Shown one piece after another: positions 55,497-64,000 of a DNA stretch of 64,000 bases. Origin of the DNA: Stenotrophomonas tumulicola (GTDB taxonomy: Bacteria > Pseudomonadota > Gammaproteobacteria > Xanthomonadales > Xanthomonadaceae). Where the stretch lies: positions 1 to 64,000 of the forward strand of contig NZ_JACGXS010000004.1 in assembly GCF_014117215.1 (NCBI RefSeq), written 5' to 3'. The notes under the pieces are model-generated. The model made no database searches and was not told the origin of the DNA. It saw only the letters and a list, made by a program, of their open reading frames with translations. Position numbers and translations under genes: made by a program. Every line of letters starts with the position of its first letter. Position 1 is the stretch's first letter.

Positions 55497-57152
55497 ATGT
55501 CCACAATACCCGCACCTGCAAAAGCCGAACTTACCCAGGGACACAAGAAGGTCATCTTCGCGTCCAGCCTGGGTACTGTCTTCGAGTGGTACGACTTTTT
55601 CCTGTATGGCTCGCTCGCCGCCATCATCGCCAAGCAGTTCTTCAGCGGGGTCAATGAAACCACGGGCATGATCTTCGCCCTGCTGGCCTTTGCCGCCGGC
55701 TTCTTCGTGCGCCCGTTCGGCGCGGCGTTCTTCGGCAGCCTTGGCGACCGCATCGGCCGCAAGTACACCTTCCTGGTCACGATCCTGATCATGGGCATCT
55801 CGACCTTCCTGGTCGGCGTGTTGCCCAACTATGCATCGATCGGTTTCGCCGCTCCGGTGATCCTGATCATCCTGCGCCTGGCACAGGGCCTGGCGATGGG
55901 AGGCGAGTATGGCGGCGCGGCAACGTACGTGGCCGAGCATGCGCCGGTCAACAAGCGTGGCCTGTACACCAGCTTCATCCAGTGCACCGCGACGCTGGGC
56001 TTGTTCATGTCGCTGCTGATCATCCTCGCCTGCCGCTACTTCCTGGGCAACGAAGCCTTTGAAGCCTGGGGCTGGCGTATTCCATTCCTGGTCTCGATCG
56101 TTCTGCTGGGCATTTCGGTGTGGATCCGCCTGCAGCTGAGCGAGTCGCCACTGTTCCAGCAGATGAAGGCCGAAGGCAAGGGCTCCAAGACGCCGTTCCG
56201 CGACAGCCTCAAGGACGGCAACCTGAAGCTGATGCTGCTGGTGCTGCTGGGTGCGGCGGCCGGCCAGGCCGTGGTGTGGTACGGCGGCCAGTTCTACGCG
56301 CTGTTCTTCCTGAGCAGCATGTTGAAGGTCGATGCCACTACCTCCTACCTGCTGATTGCCGCTGCGCTGGCCTTGGGCACGCCGTTCTTCATCTTCTTCG
56401 GCTGGCTGTCCGACCGTATCGGCCGCAAGGGGATCATCCTGGCCGGCTGCCTGCTGGCCGCGGTGACCTACATCCCAGTGTTCAAGGGCCTGACCCACTT
56501 CGCCAACCCGGCCATCGAAGAGGCGCGCAGCAATTCGCCGGCACTGGTCATCGCCGATCCGAGCACCTGTTCGTTCCAGTTCGATCCGGTAGGCCTGCGC
56601 AAGTTCACCAGTTCCTGCGACGTGGCTACCGCGGCACTGACCAAGGCTGGTGTTCCGTATGACGTGCAGCCTGCCGCCGCCGGTTCCGTGGCGCTGGTGA
56701 GCGTGGGCGATGTCCAGGTGGCCTCGTATGAAGCTGCCGGGTTGACCAACGAAGACCTGAAGGCCAAGGGCGACGCCTTTGGTGCCGATCTGAAGGGCGC
56801 GCTGACCACGGCGGGTTACCCGGCCAAGGCGGACAATGCACGCATCAACATCCCCGGCACGATCTTCATGCTGTGGATCCTGGTGCTGTACGTGACCATG
56901 GTGTACGGCCCGATCGCGGCCTACCTGGTCGAGCTGTTCCCGACCCGCATCCGCTACACCTCGATGTCGCTGCCGTACCACATCGGCAACGGCTGGTTCG
57001 GTGGCTTCCTGCCGGCGATCTCGTTCGCCTTGGTGGCCGGTACCGGCAACCTCTACTACGGGCTGTGGTACCCGATCATCATCGCGTTGATGACGGTGGT
57101 GGTGGGTGGCCTGTTCCTGAAGGAAACCCGCGGCGTGGACATCACCAAGTAA
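55497..57152 (+). CDS. MHS-family MFS transporter for carboxylates or similar solutes
   Basis: A 551-residue major facilitator of the metabolite:H+ symporter group. Signatures: SSLGTVFEWYDFFLYGSLAAI (helix 1), FGAAFFGSLGDRIGRKYTF and the RLAQGLAMGGEYGGAATYVAEHAP loop. Twelve helices are expected. Between helices ~8-9 and 10 there is a long polar insertion (~335-455) with two cysteines (in DPSTCSF and FTSSCDV), which could form a disulfide if it faces the periplasm; usual members are about 430 residues. Located behind the porin and divergent from acs, it may import acetate or related acids. Substrate not determinable. Confidence 0.85.
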   Translation: MSTIPAPAKAELTQGHKKVIFASSLGTVFEWYDFFLYGSLAAIIAKQFFSGVNETTGMIFALLAFAAGFFVRPFGAAFFGSLGDRIGRKYTFLVTILIMGISTFLVGVLPNYASIGFAAPVILIILRLAQGLAMGGEYGGAATYVAEHAPVNKRGLYTSFIQCTATLGLFMSLLIILACRYFLGNEAFEAWGWRIPFLVSIVLLGISVWIRLQLSESPLFQQMKAEGKGSKTPFRDSLKDGNLKLMLLVLLGAAAGQAVVWYGGQFYALFFLSSMLKVDATTSYLLIAAALALGTPFFIFFGWLSDRIGRKGIILAGCLLAAVTYIPVFKGLTHFANPAIEEARSNSPALVIADPSTCSFQFDPVGLRKFTSSCDVATAALTKAGVPYDVQPAAAGSVALVSVGDVQVASYEAAGLTNEDLKAKGDAFGADLKGALTTAGYPAKADNARINIPGTIFMLWILVLYVTMVYGPIAAYLVELFPTRIRYTSMSLPYHIGNGWFGGFLPAISFALVAGTGNLYYGLWYPIIIALMTVVVGGLFLKETRGVDITK

Positions 57153-57179
57153 GGGTGACCGGCATCGCGCAGGGCGGAG

Positions 57180-57213
57180 GGCCGCGGCGAAATCCGCGGC
57201 CCTTCCGTTTTTG
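57180..57213 (+). terminator. Rho-independent terminator of the transporter gene
   Basis: GGGCCGCGG (57180-57188) pairs with CCGCGGCCC (57195-57203), followed by TTCCGTTTTT. It lies 28 bases behind the transporter stop. Confidence 0.85.
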
Positions 57214-57236
57214 CGCGGGCCGGCTGTCGCCCGCTC

Positions 57237-57334
57237 TGGTAGCGCCGAGCCATGCTCGGCGGAATGCTCTGGTCGCCCTGAACCATGCTCGGCGGCATGC
57301 CACTGCGCTCGCCGAGCATGGCTCGGCGCTACCA
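57237..57334. repeat. Pair of inverted GTAG-type repeats
   Basis: A 25-base element containing GTAGCGCCGAGC (57237-57261) recurs as its exact reverse complement at 57310-57334; further partial copies of the ATGCTCGGCGG core lie between. Each arm also contains its own small CGCCGAGC/GCTCGGCG palindrome. This is the head-to-head dimer form typical of REP-like elements. Confidence 0.85.
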
Positions 57335-57404
57335 TGGCGTGCGCCACTATCTGCGGTTCAGCCTGTTCAGGCACAATCCCTGCAAACCCTTCCGGTACCT
57401 GTCC

Positions 57405-57722
57405 ATGCGCCTGTTGATGCTTTCCACCCTGCTGCTCGCCACCACCGCCTGCACCTGGGTGCCGATCGAGCCTGCGGGCAAGACCGTGCGGGTGCTGGCT
57501 GCCGGGGCCGTGCCGGCCGGCTGCCAGTCCAAGGGCGAGATCGTGGTGACGGTGAAGAACAAGGTGGGCTTCTACAACCGCAACCCGCTGCGGGTGCAGG
57601 AAGAGCTGGAAACCCTGGCCCGCAACGAGGCGCCCAGCGCCAGTGCCAACGCCGTGCAGGCCTCTGCGCCGCCCGCCGATGGCAGCCAGCGCTTCGCTGC
57701 CTTCCAGTGCCCACCACGCTGA
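57405..57722 (+). CDS. Small DUF4156-like lipoprotein
   Basis: A 105-residue lipoprotein: signal with lipobox TTAC (Cys16), then GKTVRVLAAGAVPAGCQSKGEIVVTVKNKVGFYNRN, which resembles the DUF4156 family (a conserved Cys and a GFYNRN-like segment), ending in an Ala/Ser-rich tail. The function is unknown. Stands alone between the repeat pair and oleA. Confidence 0.82.
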   Translation: MRLLMLSTLLLATTACTWVPIEPAGKTVRVLAAGAVPAGCQSKGEIVVTVKNKVGFYNRNPLRVQEELETLARNEAPSASANAVQASAPPADGSQRFAAFQCPPR

Positions 57723-57820
57723 AACCCACCATACGGCGGAAGCTGAATCCGTAAAGGTGCGGTGAAGACGCGGGGGTTATAGAATGACGCCCCCTTTTGC
57801 CTGAGTCTGGCGCTACTTCG

Positions 57821-58837
57821 ATGCTCTTCAAGAATGTCTCGATCGCCGGCCTGGCGCATGTCGACGCGCCCCACACGCTAACGACCAAGGAAATCAACGA
57901 ACGCCTGCAGCCGACCCTGGATCGCCTCGGTATCCGTACCGATGTGCTGGGCGACATTGCCGGTATCCATGCACGCCGCCTGTGGGATGCGGGCACGCTG
58001 GCATCGGATGCGGCCACCATGGCGGCCCGCAAGGCCCTGGAGGACGCCGGTATCGGCCCCGACCGCGTGGGCCTGGTGATCAATACCTCGGTCAGCCGCG
58101 ATTACCTGGAACCGTCCACGGCCAGCATCGTGTCGGGCAACCTGGGCGTTGGCGAAGAGTGCGTGACCTTCGACGTGGCCAACGCCTGCCTGGCTTTCAT
58201 CAACGGCATGGACATCGCCGCCAGGATGATCGAGCGGGGTGAGCTGGAATATGCCCTGGTGGTCGATGGCGAGACCGCGAACCTGGTCTACGAAAAGACC
58301 CTGGAGCGCATGACGGCCCCGGACGTGACCGCCGATGACTTCCGCAACGAGCTGGCGGCGCTGACCACCGGTTCCGGTGCCGCGGCGATGGTGATGGCCC
58401 GTTCGGAGCTGGTGCCGGATGCCCCGCGCTACAAGGGCGGCGTCACCCGTTCGGCCACCGAGTGGAACCAGCTGTGCCTGGGCAACCTGGACCGCATGGT
58501 CACCGACACCCGGCAGTTGCTGATCGAAGGCATCAAGCTGGCACAGAAGACCTTCGCGGCCGCCAAGATCGCGCTGGGCTGGGCGGTGGAAGAACTGGAC
58601 CAGTTCGTCATCCACCAGGTCAGCCAGCCGCACACTGCCGCCTTCATCAAGAACTTCGGCATCGACCCGAAGAAGGTGATGACCATCTTTGGCGAACACG
58701 GCAACATCGGTCCAGCCTCGGTGCCGATCGTACTGAGCAAGCTGAAGCAGCTGGGCAAGCTGAAGAAGGGCGACCGCATCGCGCTGCTCGGCATCGGCTC
58801 GGGCCTGAACTGCTCGATGGCCGAGGTGGTCTGGTAA
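57821..58837 (+). CDS. oleA: OleA, condensing enzyme of long-chain olefin biosynthesis
   Basis: Joins two fatty acyl-CoAs by non-decarboxylative Claisen condensation to a beta-keto acid. The 338-residue thiolase-fold protein has the nucleophile Cys123 in NACLAFINGM, the VIHQVSQPHT His region and GEHGNIGPAS with the catalytic Asn. It differs from FabH in the neighbouring genes: oleB, oleC and oleD follow. The start at 57821 gives the family's N terminus; an in-frame ATG at 57797 would add eight residues. Confidence 0.95.
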   Translation: MLFKNVSIAGLAHVDAPHTLTTKEINERLQPTLDRLGIRTDVLGDIAGIHARRLWDAGTLASDAATMAARKALEDAGIGPDRVGLVINTSVSRDYLEPSTASIVSGNLGVGEECVTFDVANACLAFINGMDIAARMIERGELEYALVVDGETANLVYEKTLERMTAPDVTADDFRNELAALTTGSGAAAMVMARSELVPDAPRYKGGVTRSATEWNQLCLGNLDRMVTDTRQLLIEGIKLAQKTFAAAKIALGWAVEELDQFVIHQVSQPHTAAFIKNFGIDPKKVMTIFGEHGNIGPASVPIVLSKLKQLGKLKKGDRIALLGIGSGLNCSMAEVVW

Positions 58838-58927
58838 AAATCCCTGCTGGCCTGCAACGGACAGCAGCGATTCTTCACAAGGATCCCCAGGGGCCGGTAG
58901 TACCGGCCCTTTCTACAGGTGCCACGC

Positions 58928-59818
58928 ATGCGCGACCTTCCCGGCTATCCGGATACAACCCACCGTTTCGACGTGCGTCCCGGCCTGTCGATGAACTACA
59001 TCGACGAGGGTCCGCGCGATGGCGAGGTCGTGGTGATGGTCCACGGCAATCCGTCGTGGAGCTATTACTGGCGCACGCTGGTGGCCGGGCTGTCCGATCG
59101 CTACCGCTGCATCGTGCCGGACCATATCGGCATGGGTCTGTCCGACAAGCCCGATGACGCGCAGTACGACTACACCCTGCAATCGCGCGTGGACGATCTG
59201 GATGCATTGCTGCGCCACCTGGGCATCACCGGCCCGGTTACCCTGGCCGTGCACGATTGGGGCGGCATGATCGGCTTCGGCTGGGCGCTGTCCCACCACG
59301 AACAGGTCAAGCGGCTGGTGGTGTTGAACACGGCCGCGTTCCCGATGCCGGCAGCGAAGAAGATGCCGTGGCAGATCGCGCTGGGCCGGCACTGGAAGAT
59401 CGGCGAGTGGATCATCCGCACCTTCAACGCGTTCTCCGGCGGCGCCTCCCGGCTGGGCGTGGAGCGGAAGATGCCCGCCGATGTGCGCCGTGCCTATGTC
59501 GCCCCGTATGACAACTGGGCCAACCGCATCAGCACCATCCGTTTCATGCAGGACATCCCGCTGTCGCCCGCCGACAAGGCCTGGCCGTTGCTGGAACGCT
59601 CGGGCCAGGTGCTGCCGTCCTATGCGGACCGGCCCGCCTTCATCGGCTGGGGCCTGCGCGATTTCGTGTTCGACCATCACTTCCTGGCGGGGTTCCAGGC
59701 GGCGTTGCCGCAGGCCGAAGTGCACGCGTTCGAGGATGCCGGCCATTACGTGCTGGAAGACAAGCATGAAGTGCTGGTGCCGGAGATCCGCGCGTTCCTG
59801 GATGCGAACCCGTTGTAA
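58928..59818 (+). CDS. oleB: OleB, beta-lactone decarboxylase (haloalkane dehalogenase-like)
   Basis: Decarboxylates the beta-lactone made by OleC to a cis-olefin. A 296-residue alpha/beta hydrolase whose nucleophile is Asp110 in VHDWGG, as in haloalkane dehalogenases; HGNPSW (39-44) is the oxyanion region and GHYVLED near residue 275 holds the catalytic His. AGG lies nine bases before the ATG at 58928. The stop codon is within an inverted repeat with the first unit of the tandem array behind it. Confidence 0.93.
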   Translation: MRDLPGYPDTTHRFDVRPGLSMNYIDEGPRDGEVVVMVHGNPSWSYYWRTLVAGLSDRYRCIVPDHIGMGLSDKPDDAQYDYTLQSRVDDLDALLRHLGITGPVTLAVHDWGGMIGFGWALSHHEQVKRLVVLNTAAFPMPAAKKMPWQIALGRHWKIGEWIIRTFNAFSGGASRLGVERKMPADVRRAYVAPYDNWANRISTIRFMQDIPLSPADKAWPLLERSGQVLPSYADRPAFIGWGLRDFVFDHHFLAGFQAALPQAEVHAFEDAGHYVLEDKHEVLVPEIRAFLDANPL

Positions 59819-60462
59819 GGCGTTCGCCGTACAACGGGTTCGCCCACGCATTCCACCTTATCCCCGCGCCGTTGGCGCGCCCCCTTGAACAACAAGGGGG
59901 CTCTCCAGTCGATGCATTGCGGCGGGTACCGGCGGTGGTCGGTCCACTGCCCAGATGGGGATCGGAGCGTGTGGCGTTCGCCGTACAACGGGTTCGCCCA
60001 CGCATTCCACCTTATCCCCGCGCCGTTGGCACGCCCCCTTGAACAACAAGCGGGCTCTCCAGTCGACGCATTGCGGCCGGTGCCGGCCCGTGGTCGGTCC
60101 ACTGCCCAGGCGGGGATCGGAGCGTGTGGCGTTCGCCGTACAACGGGTTCGCCCACGCATTCCACCTTATCCCCGCGCCGTTGGCGCGCCCCCTTGAACA
60201 ACAAGGGGGCTCTCCAGTCGATGCATTGCGGCGGGTACCGGCCCGTGGCCGGTCCACTGCCCAGGCGCGGATCGGAGCCTGTGGCGTTCGCCGTACAACG
60301 GGTTCGCCCACGCATTCCACCTTATCCCCGCGCCGTTGGCGCGCCCCCTTGAACAACAAGGGGGCTCTCCAGTCGATGCATTGCGGCGGGTACCGGCCCG
60401 TGGTCGGTCCACTGCCCAGGCGGGGATCGGGGCCTGTGGCGTTCGCCGTACAACGGGTTCGC
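59819..60462. repeat. Tandem array of four 155-bp repeats plus a partial fifth
   Basis: Units start at 59819, 59973, 60128 and 60283, and a truncated fifth at 60438; spacing is 154, 155, 155 and 155 bases. Units are nearly identical, with a few substitutions. Each starts GGCGTTCGCCGTACAACGGG and contains a hairpin CCCCCTTG-AACAA-CAAGGGGG (one arm mutated in the second unit). The array fills the whole gap between oleB and the stop codon of the convergent cysteine-cluster gene. Open frames through it on both strands are repeats of the same peptide and look non-coding. Confidence 0.95.
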
Positions 60463-60888
60463 TCAGGCGGCGATCGGCGCCTGTGGCGATGGGCTGTTGC
60501 CGTTGTCGTCGGGGTGGTCGTCGTCGTTGCCGGCCGCGTCGCGCCAGCGCCAGTCGGCCAGCGTCAGCGGGTCCAGCCCATAGGCGATACGCGCTTTGTC
60601 GCACTGCGCGCTGGCCTTGCCGTACTCCCACGAAGCATCCACCTCGCGGCACACGCTGGGCCGGTTGGGGTGGATGGTGCAGCGCGAATAGACGCCGATC
60701 TGTGCATCCAGCGCGACGCAGCGCACCGGCTTGGAATGGGTGCCGCGCATGCACAGGCGGTGTGGGTCCAGCACCTCGGTCAGCTGGTGCGGCACGCCGC
60801 CGGGGGTGACCTCGTCCGATTCCATCCAGTGGAAGGCAACGCGGTACTGGGTGCAGCAGGCGCCGCAGGTCATGCAGGGATGTTGCAT
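60463..60888 (-). CDS. YkgJ-family cysteine-cluster protein
   Basis: A 141-residue protein with the CxxCxxCC cluster at the N terminus (CMTCGACC, 5-12), further Cys residues (CMRG, RCVA, RCTIHPNRPSVC) and a C-terminal Asp/Pro-rich tail. The cysteines suggest binding of zinc or an iron-sulfur cluster. Function unknown. It is on the minus strand within the ole cluster, divergent from oleC. The start at 60888 is used; an upstream in-frame ATG at 60912 is possible. Confidence 0.87.
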   Translation of the reverse strand: MQHPCMTCGACCTQYRVAFHWMESDEVTPGGVPHQLTEVLDPHRLCMRGTHSKPVRCVALDAQIGVYSRCTIHPNRPSVCREVDASWEYGKASAQCDKARIAYGLDPLTLADWRWRDAAGNDDDHPDDNGNSPSPQAPIAA

Positions 60889-60992
60889 GGGCAAGCCGCC
60901 CCGGGCGGCCATCGCGTCATCGAAAGAGAGTGCGGATTTTCCACGATGTGGGCCGGCGCGCAAGAAATTTCCGAAGCGGCGACAATGAACGG

Positions 60993-62651
60993 ATGAACCG
61001 ATCCTGCAATATCGCCTTCCGGCTGCCTGAATTGGCACGTGAACGCCCGGACCAGATCGCGATCCGCTGTCCTGGCCGCCGCGGACCCGGCAATGGCATG
61101 GCGGCCTATGACGTGACACTGGATTACCGGGAACTGGACGCCCGCAGCGATGCGATGGCGGCGGGCCTGGCCGCCTACGGCATCGGCCGCGGGGTACGTA
61201 CGGTGGTGATGGTGCGGCCGTCGCCGGAGTTCTTCCTGCTGATGTTCGCGCTGTTCAAGCTCGGCGCGGTGCCGGTGCTGGTCGACCCGGGCATCGACAA
61301 GCGTGCACTGAAGCAGTGCCTGGACGAGGCGCAGCCGGCAGCCTTCATCGGCATCACGCTGGCCCATGTGGCACGGTTGGCGCTGCGCTGGTCACCATCG
61401 GCGAAGATCCTGGTCACCGTGGGGCGGAAGCTGGGCTGGGGCGGCACCACGCTGGCTGCGCTGGAGCGTGCAGGCGCCGGCTCGCCCCCGATGCTGGCCG
61501 ATACCGATGGCGAAGACGTGGCGGCGATCCTGTTCACCAGCGGCTCCACCGGCGTGCCCAAGGGCGTGGTCTACCGCCATCGCCACTTCATCGGCCAGGT
61601 GGATCTGCTGCGCGAAGCGTTCGGCATGCAGCCCGGCGGCGTGGACCTGCCCACCTTCCCGCCGTTTGCGCTGTTCGACCCGGCGCTGGGGCTGACCTCG
61701 GTCATCCCCGACATGGACCCGACGCGCCCGGCCAGCGCCGATCCACGCCGCCTGCACGACGCCATCAAACGCCACGGCGTGACCCAGTTGTTCGGTTCGC
61801 CGGCCCTGATGCGCGTACTCGCCGATCATGGCCAGCCATTGCCAGGGGTGAAGCGGGTGACCTCCGCCGGCGCGCCGGTGCCGCCGGACGTGGTGGCCAG
61901 GATCCGCCGCCTGTTGCCCGGGGATGCCCAGTTCTGGACCCCCTACGGTGCCACCGAGTGCCTGCCGGTAGCGGTCATCGAGGGCCGTGAACTGGAGGCC
62001 ACCCGTGCCGCCACCGAAACCGGTGCAGGCACCTGTGTCGGCCAGGTGGTGGCACCCAACCAGGTACGCATCATCGCCATCGACGATGCCCCGCTGCCGG
62101 ACTGGTCGCAGGTGCGCGAACTGCCGGTGGGCGAGGTCGGCGAGATCACCGTGGCCGGGCCGACCGCCACCGACAGCTACTTCAATCGCCCGCAGGCCAC
62201 TGCCGCGGCCAAGATCGGCGAGGTACTGGCCGATGGCAGCCAGCGCGTCGTGCACCGCATGGGCGACGTTGGCTATTTCGATGCAGAGGGCCGCCTTTGG
62301 TTCTGCGGGCGCAAGACCCAGCGCGTGGAAACCGCGCAGGGACCGCTATACACCGAGCAGCTCGAACCGGTGTTCAACACGGTGCCCGGGGTGGCGCGCA
62401 GCGCGCTGGTCGGTGTCGGTCCCGCCGGCGCGCAGGTCCCTGTGCTGTGCATCGAGCTGGCGGCCGGCCATTCCGCCTCGGTGGCGCTGCAGCAGGCACT
62501 GCGAGCCAAGGCCGCGGCCCGCCTGCCGGACGCAGGCCTGGAACATTTCCTGGTGCACCCGCGCTTCCCGGTGGATATCCGCCACAATGCCAAGATCGGA
62601 CGCGAGAAACTTGCCGCCTGGGCAGGCGCGATGCTGGAGAAGAGCCCATGA
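60993..62651 (+). CDS. oleC: OleC, beta-lactone synthetase (AMP-ligase fold)
   Basis: Uses ATP to convert the beta-hydroxy acid from OleD to a beta-lactone. A 552-residue ANL-superfamily enzyme with the phosphate loop [10 protein letters not shown] (182-191), the YGATEC segment (~315) and the C-terminal hinge plus KIGREKL lysine loop. Gene order and neighbours separate it from ordinary acyl-CoA ligases. It overlaps oleD by four bases. Confidence 0.94.
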   Translation: MNRSCNIAFRLPELARERPDQIAIRCPGRRGPGNGMAAYDVTLDYRELDARSDAMAAGLAAYGIGRGVRTVVMVRPSPEFFLLMFALFKLGAVPVLVDPGIDKRALKQCLDEAQPAAFIGITLAHVARLALRWSPSAKILVTVGRKLGWGGTTLAALERAGAGSPPMLADTDGEDVAAILFTSGSTGVPKGVVYRHRHFIGQVDLLREAFGMQPGGVDLPTFPPFALFDPALGLTSVIPDMDPTRPASADPRRLHDAIKRHGVTQLFGSPALMRVLADHGQPLPGVKRVTSAGAPVPPDVVARIRRLLPGDAQFWTPYGATECLPVAVIEGRELEATRAATETGAGTCVGQVVAPNQVRIIAIDDAPLPDWSQVRELPVGEVGEITVAGPTATDSYFNRPQATAAAKIGEVLADGSQRVVHRMGDVGYFDAEGRLWFCGRKTQRVETAQGPLYTEQLEPVFNTVPGVARSALVGVGPAGAQVPVLCIELAAGHSASVALQQALRAKAAARLPDAGLEHFLVHPRFPVDIRHNAKIGREKLAAWAGAMLEKSP

Positions 62652-63658
62652 AAATCCTCGTTACCGGCGGTGGCGGCTTCCTCGGCCAGGCACTGTGTGC
62701 GGGACTGGCCGAGCGTGGCCATCAGGTGCTCAGCTTCAACCGTGGCCTTTATCCGGAACTGCAGGCGATGGGCGTGGGCCAGATCCAGGGTGACCTGGCC
62801 GATGCGCAGGCCGTGCTGCATGCGGTTGCCGGCATGGACGCGGTGCTGCACAACGCAGCCAAGGCCGGCGCATGGGGCAGTTACGAGAGTTACCACCAGG
62901 CCAATGTGGTGGGCACCGACAATGTCATCGCCGCATGCCGGGCGCAGCGCGTACCGAAACTGGTCTATACCTCCACGCCCAGCGTGACCCATCGCGCCAC
63001 CCACCCCGTGGAGGGGCTCGCTGCCGACCAGGTGCCTTACGGCGACGACCTGCAGGCACCGTATGCCGCCACCAAGGCCATCGCCGAACAGCGCGTGCTG
63101 GCCGCCAACGACGCGACACTGGCGACCGTCGCGCTGCGGCCGCGGTTGATCTGGGGCCCGGGTGATCAGCAACTGGTGCCACGGCTGGCCCAGCGGGCCC
63201 GTAGCGGACGCCTGCGCCTGGTCGGCGACGGCAGCAACAAGGTGGACACCACCTACATCGACAATGCCGCGCTGGCGCACTTCCTCGCGCTGGATGCACT
63301 GGCGCCGGGCGCGGCCTGCGCCGGCAAGGCGTACTTCATTTCCAACGGCGAGCCGCTGCCAATGCGCGAGCTGCTCAACAAGCTGCTGGAGGCGGTGGGC
63401 GCCCCCCCGGTGCAGAAGACGTTGAGCTTCCGCACGGCGTACCGCATCGGGGCGATCTGTGAACGCATGTGGCCGCTGTTGCGCCTGCCGGGCGAACCGC
63501 CATTGACCCGTTTCCTTGCCGAGCAGCTGTGCACCCCGCACTGGTACAGCATGGAACCGGCGCGCCGTGATTTCGGTTACGTATCGCAGGTGGGCATTGA
63601 CGAAGGGCTCATCCGGCTGAAGGCTTCATCACGCGGCGAGTTTTCCATCACCGGATGA
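62648..63658 (+). CDS. oleD: OleD, NADPH-dependent beta-keto acid reductase
   Basis: Reduces the 2-alkyl-3-ketoacid from OleA to the 3-hydroxy acid. A 336-residue extended short-chain dehydrogenase with the Rossmann TGGGGFLG (6-13) and the catalytic YAATK, plus STPSV upstream of it for the catalytic Ser. OleB, OleC and OleD are known to form a large assembly in Xanthomonas. Its ATG overlaps the oleC stop. Confidence 0.95.
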   Translation: MKILVTGGGGFLGQALCAGLAERGHQVLSFNRGLYPELQAMGVGQIQGDLADAQAVLHAVAGMDAVLHNAAKAGAWGSYESYHQANVVGTDNVIAACRAQRVPKLVYTSTPSVTHRATHPVEGLAADQVPYGDDLQAPYAATKAIAEQRVLAANDATLATVALRPRLIWGPGDQQLVPRLAQRARSGRLRLVGDGSNKVDTTYIDNAALAHFLALDALAPGAACAGKAYFISNGEPLPMRELLNKLLEAVGAPPVQKTLSFRTAYRIGAICERMWPLLRLPGEPPLTRFLAEQLCTPHWYSMEPARRDFGYVSQVGIDEGLIRLKASSRGEFSITG

Positions 63659-63720
63659 ACACCGGTGGCGCGGGAGGATGATCCCAACGCCAAACCGGCA
63701 CGCAACCGCGAGGACCGCCC

Positions 63721-63876
63721 ATGCTGCATTACGCCATCGTCTTTTTCGTCATCGCCATCATCGCCGCAGTACTCGGCTTCTCAGGCATCGCCGGTGCTGC
63801 CACCAACATCGCCTGGATCCTGTTCGTGGTGTTCCTGGTGCTGGCGGTGATCTCGATGTTCCGCAAGCGCGGCTGA
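63721..63876 (+). CDS. Small DUF1328 membrane protein
   Basis: A 51-residue protein of two hydrophobic helices ([23 protein letters not shown] and [17 protein letters not shown]) and a basic end FRKRG. This is the DUF1328 pattern of small, widespread inner membrane proteins, often linked to stress responses; the function is unknown. It follows oleD by 62 bases. Confidence 0.9.
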   Translation: MLHYAIVFFVIAIIAAVLGFSGIAGAATNIAWILFVVFLVLAVISMFRKRG

Positions 63877-63894
63877 CGTCCACGCCGATGAAGG

Positions 63895-63921
63895 GTAGCG
63901 CCGGGCCATGCCCGGCGTCGC
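63895..63921. repeat. GTAG-type palindromic repeat
   Basis: GTAG followed by CGCCGGGC (63899-63906), CAT, and GCCCGGCG (63910-63917). The remaining bases to the window end show no recognisable feature. Confidence 0.8.
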
Positions 63922-64000
63922 TTGAGCAGGGTCGGCCGAGGTCCGGCCCTGCCGTCTGGCATCTCCGCCAGGCCTGCGCTACTCCACCGCCGTGCGCAAC

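Noticed and set aside
54543..57374. A 943-residue open frame on the minus strand
   Set aside because: It is antisense to the porin and MHS transporter genes, which show signal peptide, motifs and ribosome binding sites. Long antisense frames are expected at this GC content.
59819..60462. Possible CRISPR array
   Set aside because: Units of 155 bases are contiguous without unique spacers of ~30 bases, and no cas gene is present.
59746..60996. Several open frames running through the tandem repeats on both strands
   Set aside because: They encode the same short peptide over and over only because the DNA repeats in near multiples of a codon; no ribosome binding site or family supports them.

Overview
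The window is GC-rich, densely coded chromosomal DNA from a member of the Xanthomonadaceae (Lysobacterales), most likely Stenotrophomonas or a close relative. This rests on gene content (a tatABC group, tamA-tamB, a CrbS-type kinase near acs, a complete oleABCD hydrocarbon cluster) and on many short GTAG-type palindromic repeats between genes. No search could be run, so the genus is an inference.

Layout. 1-5.5 kb: the 5S rRNA end of an rrn operon with its terminator, an orphan proline/serine-rich protein, an alpha/beta hydrolase, ferrochelatase (hemH), a SYLF-domain protein and the Tat translocase genes. 5.5-12.2 kb: a perfect 35-bp inverted repeat between convergent genes, a BPSS1780-type membrane protein, a glutamine amidotransferase, a GspE/PulE ATPase, and glyQS.

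12.35-37.05 kb: one unbroken plus-strand block of 24 genes encoding a type III secretion system of the SPI-1/Inv-Mxi-Spa family. Gene order matches SPI-1 almost step for step: AraC regulator (InvF position), secretin, gatekeeper, export gate SctV, InvB-type chaperone, ATPase, stalk, needle-length regulator, C-ring, SctRSTU, SicA-type chaperone, two translocators, tip protein, a large unrecognised protein at the SipA position, an IacP-type acyl carrier protein, an IagB-type transglycosylase, then SctD, needle, rod, SctJ, SctK, SctL and a small unknown protein. This is not the Hrp2 system usual in plant-pathogenic Xanthomonas. It resembles the SPI-1-like system reported in Xanthomonas albilineans. 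No transposase, integrase or tRNA is visible at either edge.

37.2-57.2 kb: tamA-tamB, an S46 dipeptidyl-peptidase, then an acetate-response region: CrbS-like hybrid kinase, a 420-aa orphan, mntP behind a yybP-ykoY (Mn2+) riboswitch, CrbR-like regulator, acs, and divergently a DcaP-like porin and an MHS-family transporter. A 16-bp dyad lies between acs and the porin gene. 57.2-64 kb: a small lipoprotein, then oleA, oleB, a 155-bp tandem repeat array, a YkgJ-type cysteine-cluster gene on the other strand, oleC, oleD and a DUF1328 gene.

The items most worth follow-up are the complete SPI-1-type secretion system, its unrecognised candidate effectors, a start-codon hairpin on its regulator, a likely internal start in sctQ, the acs/porin dyad and the tandem repeat array.
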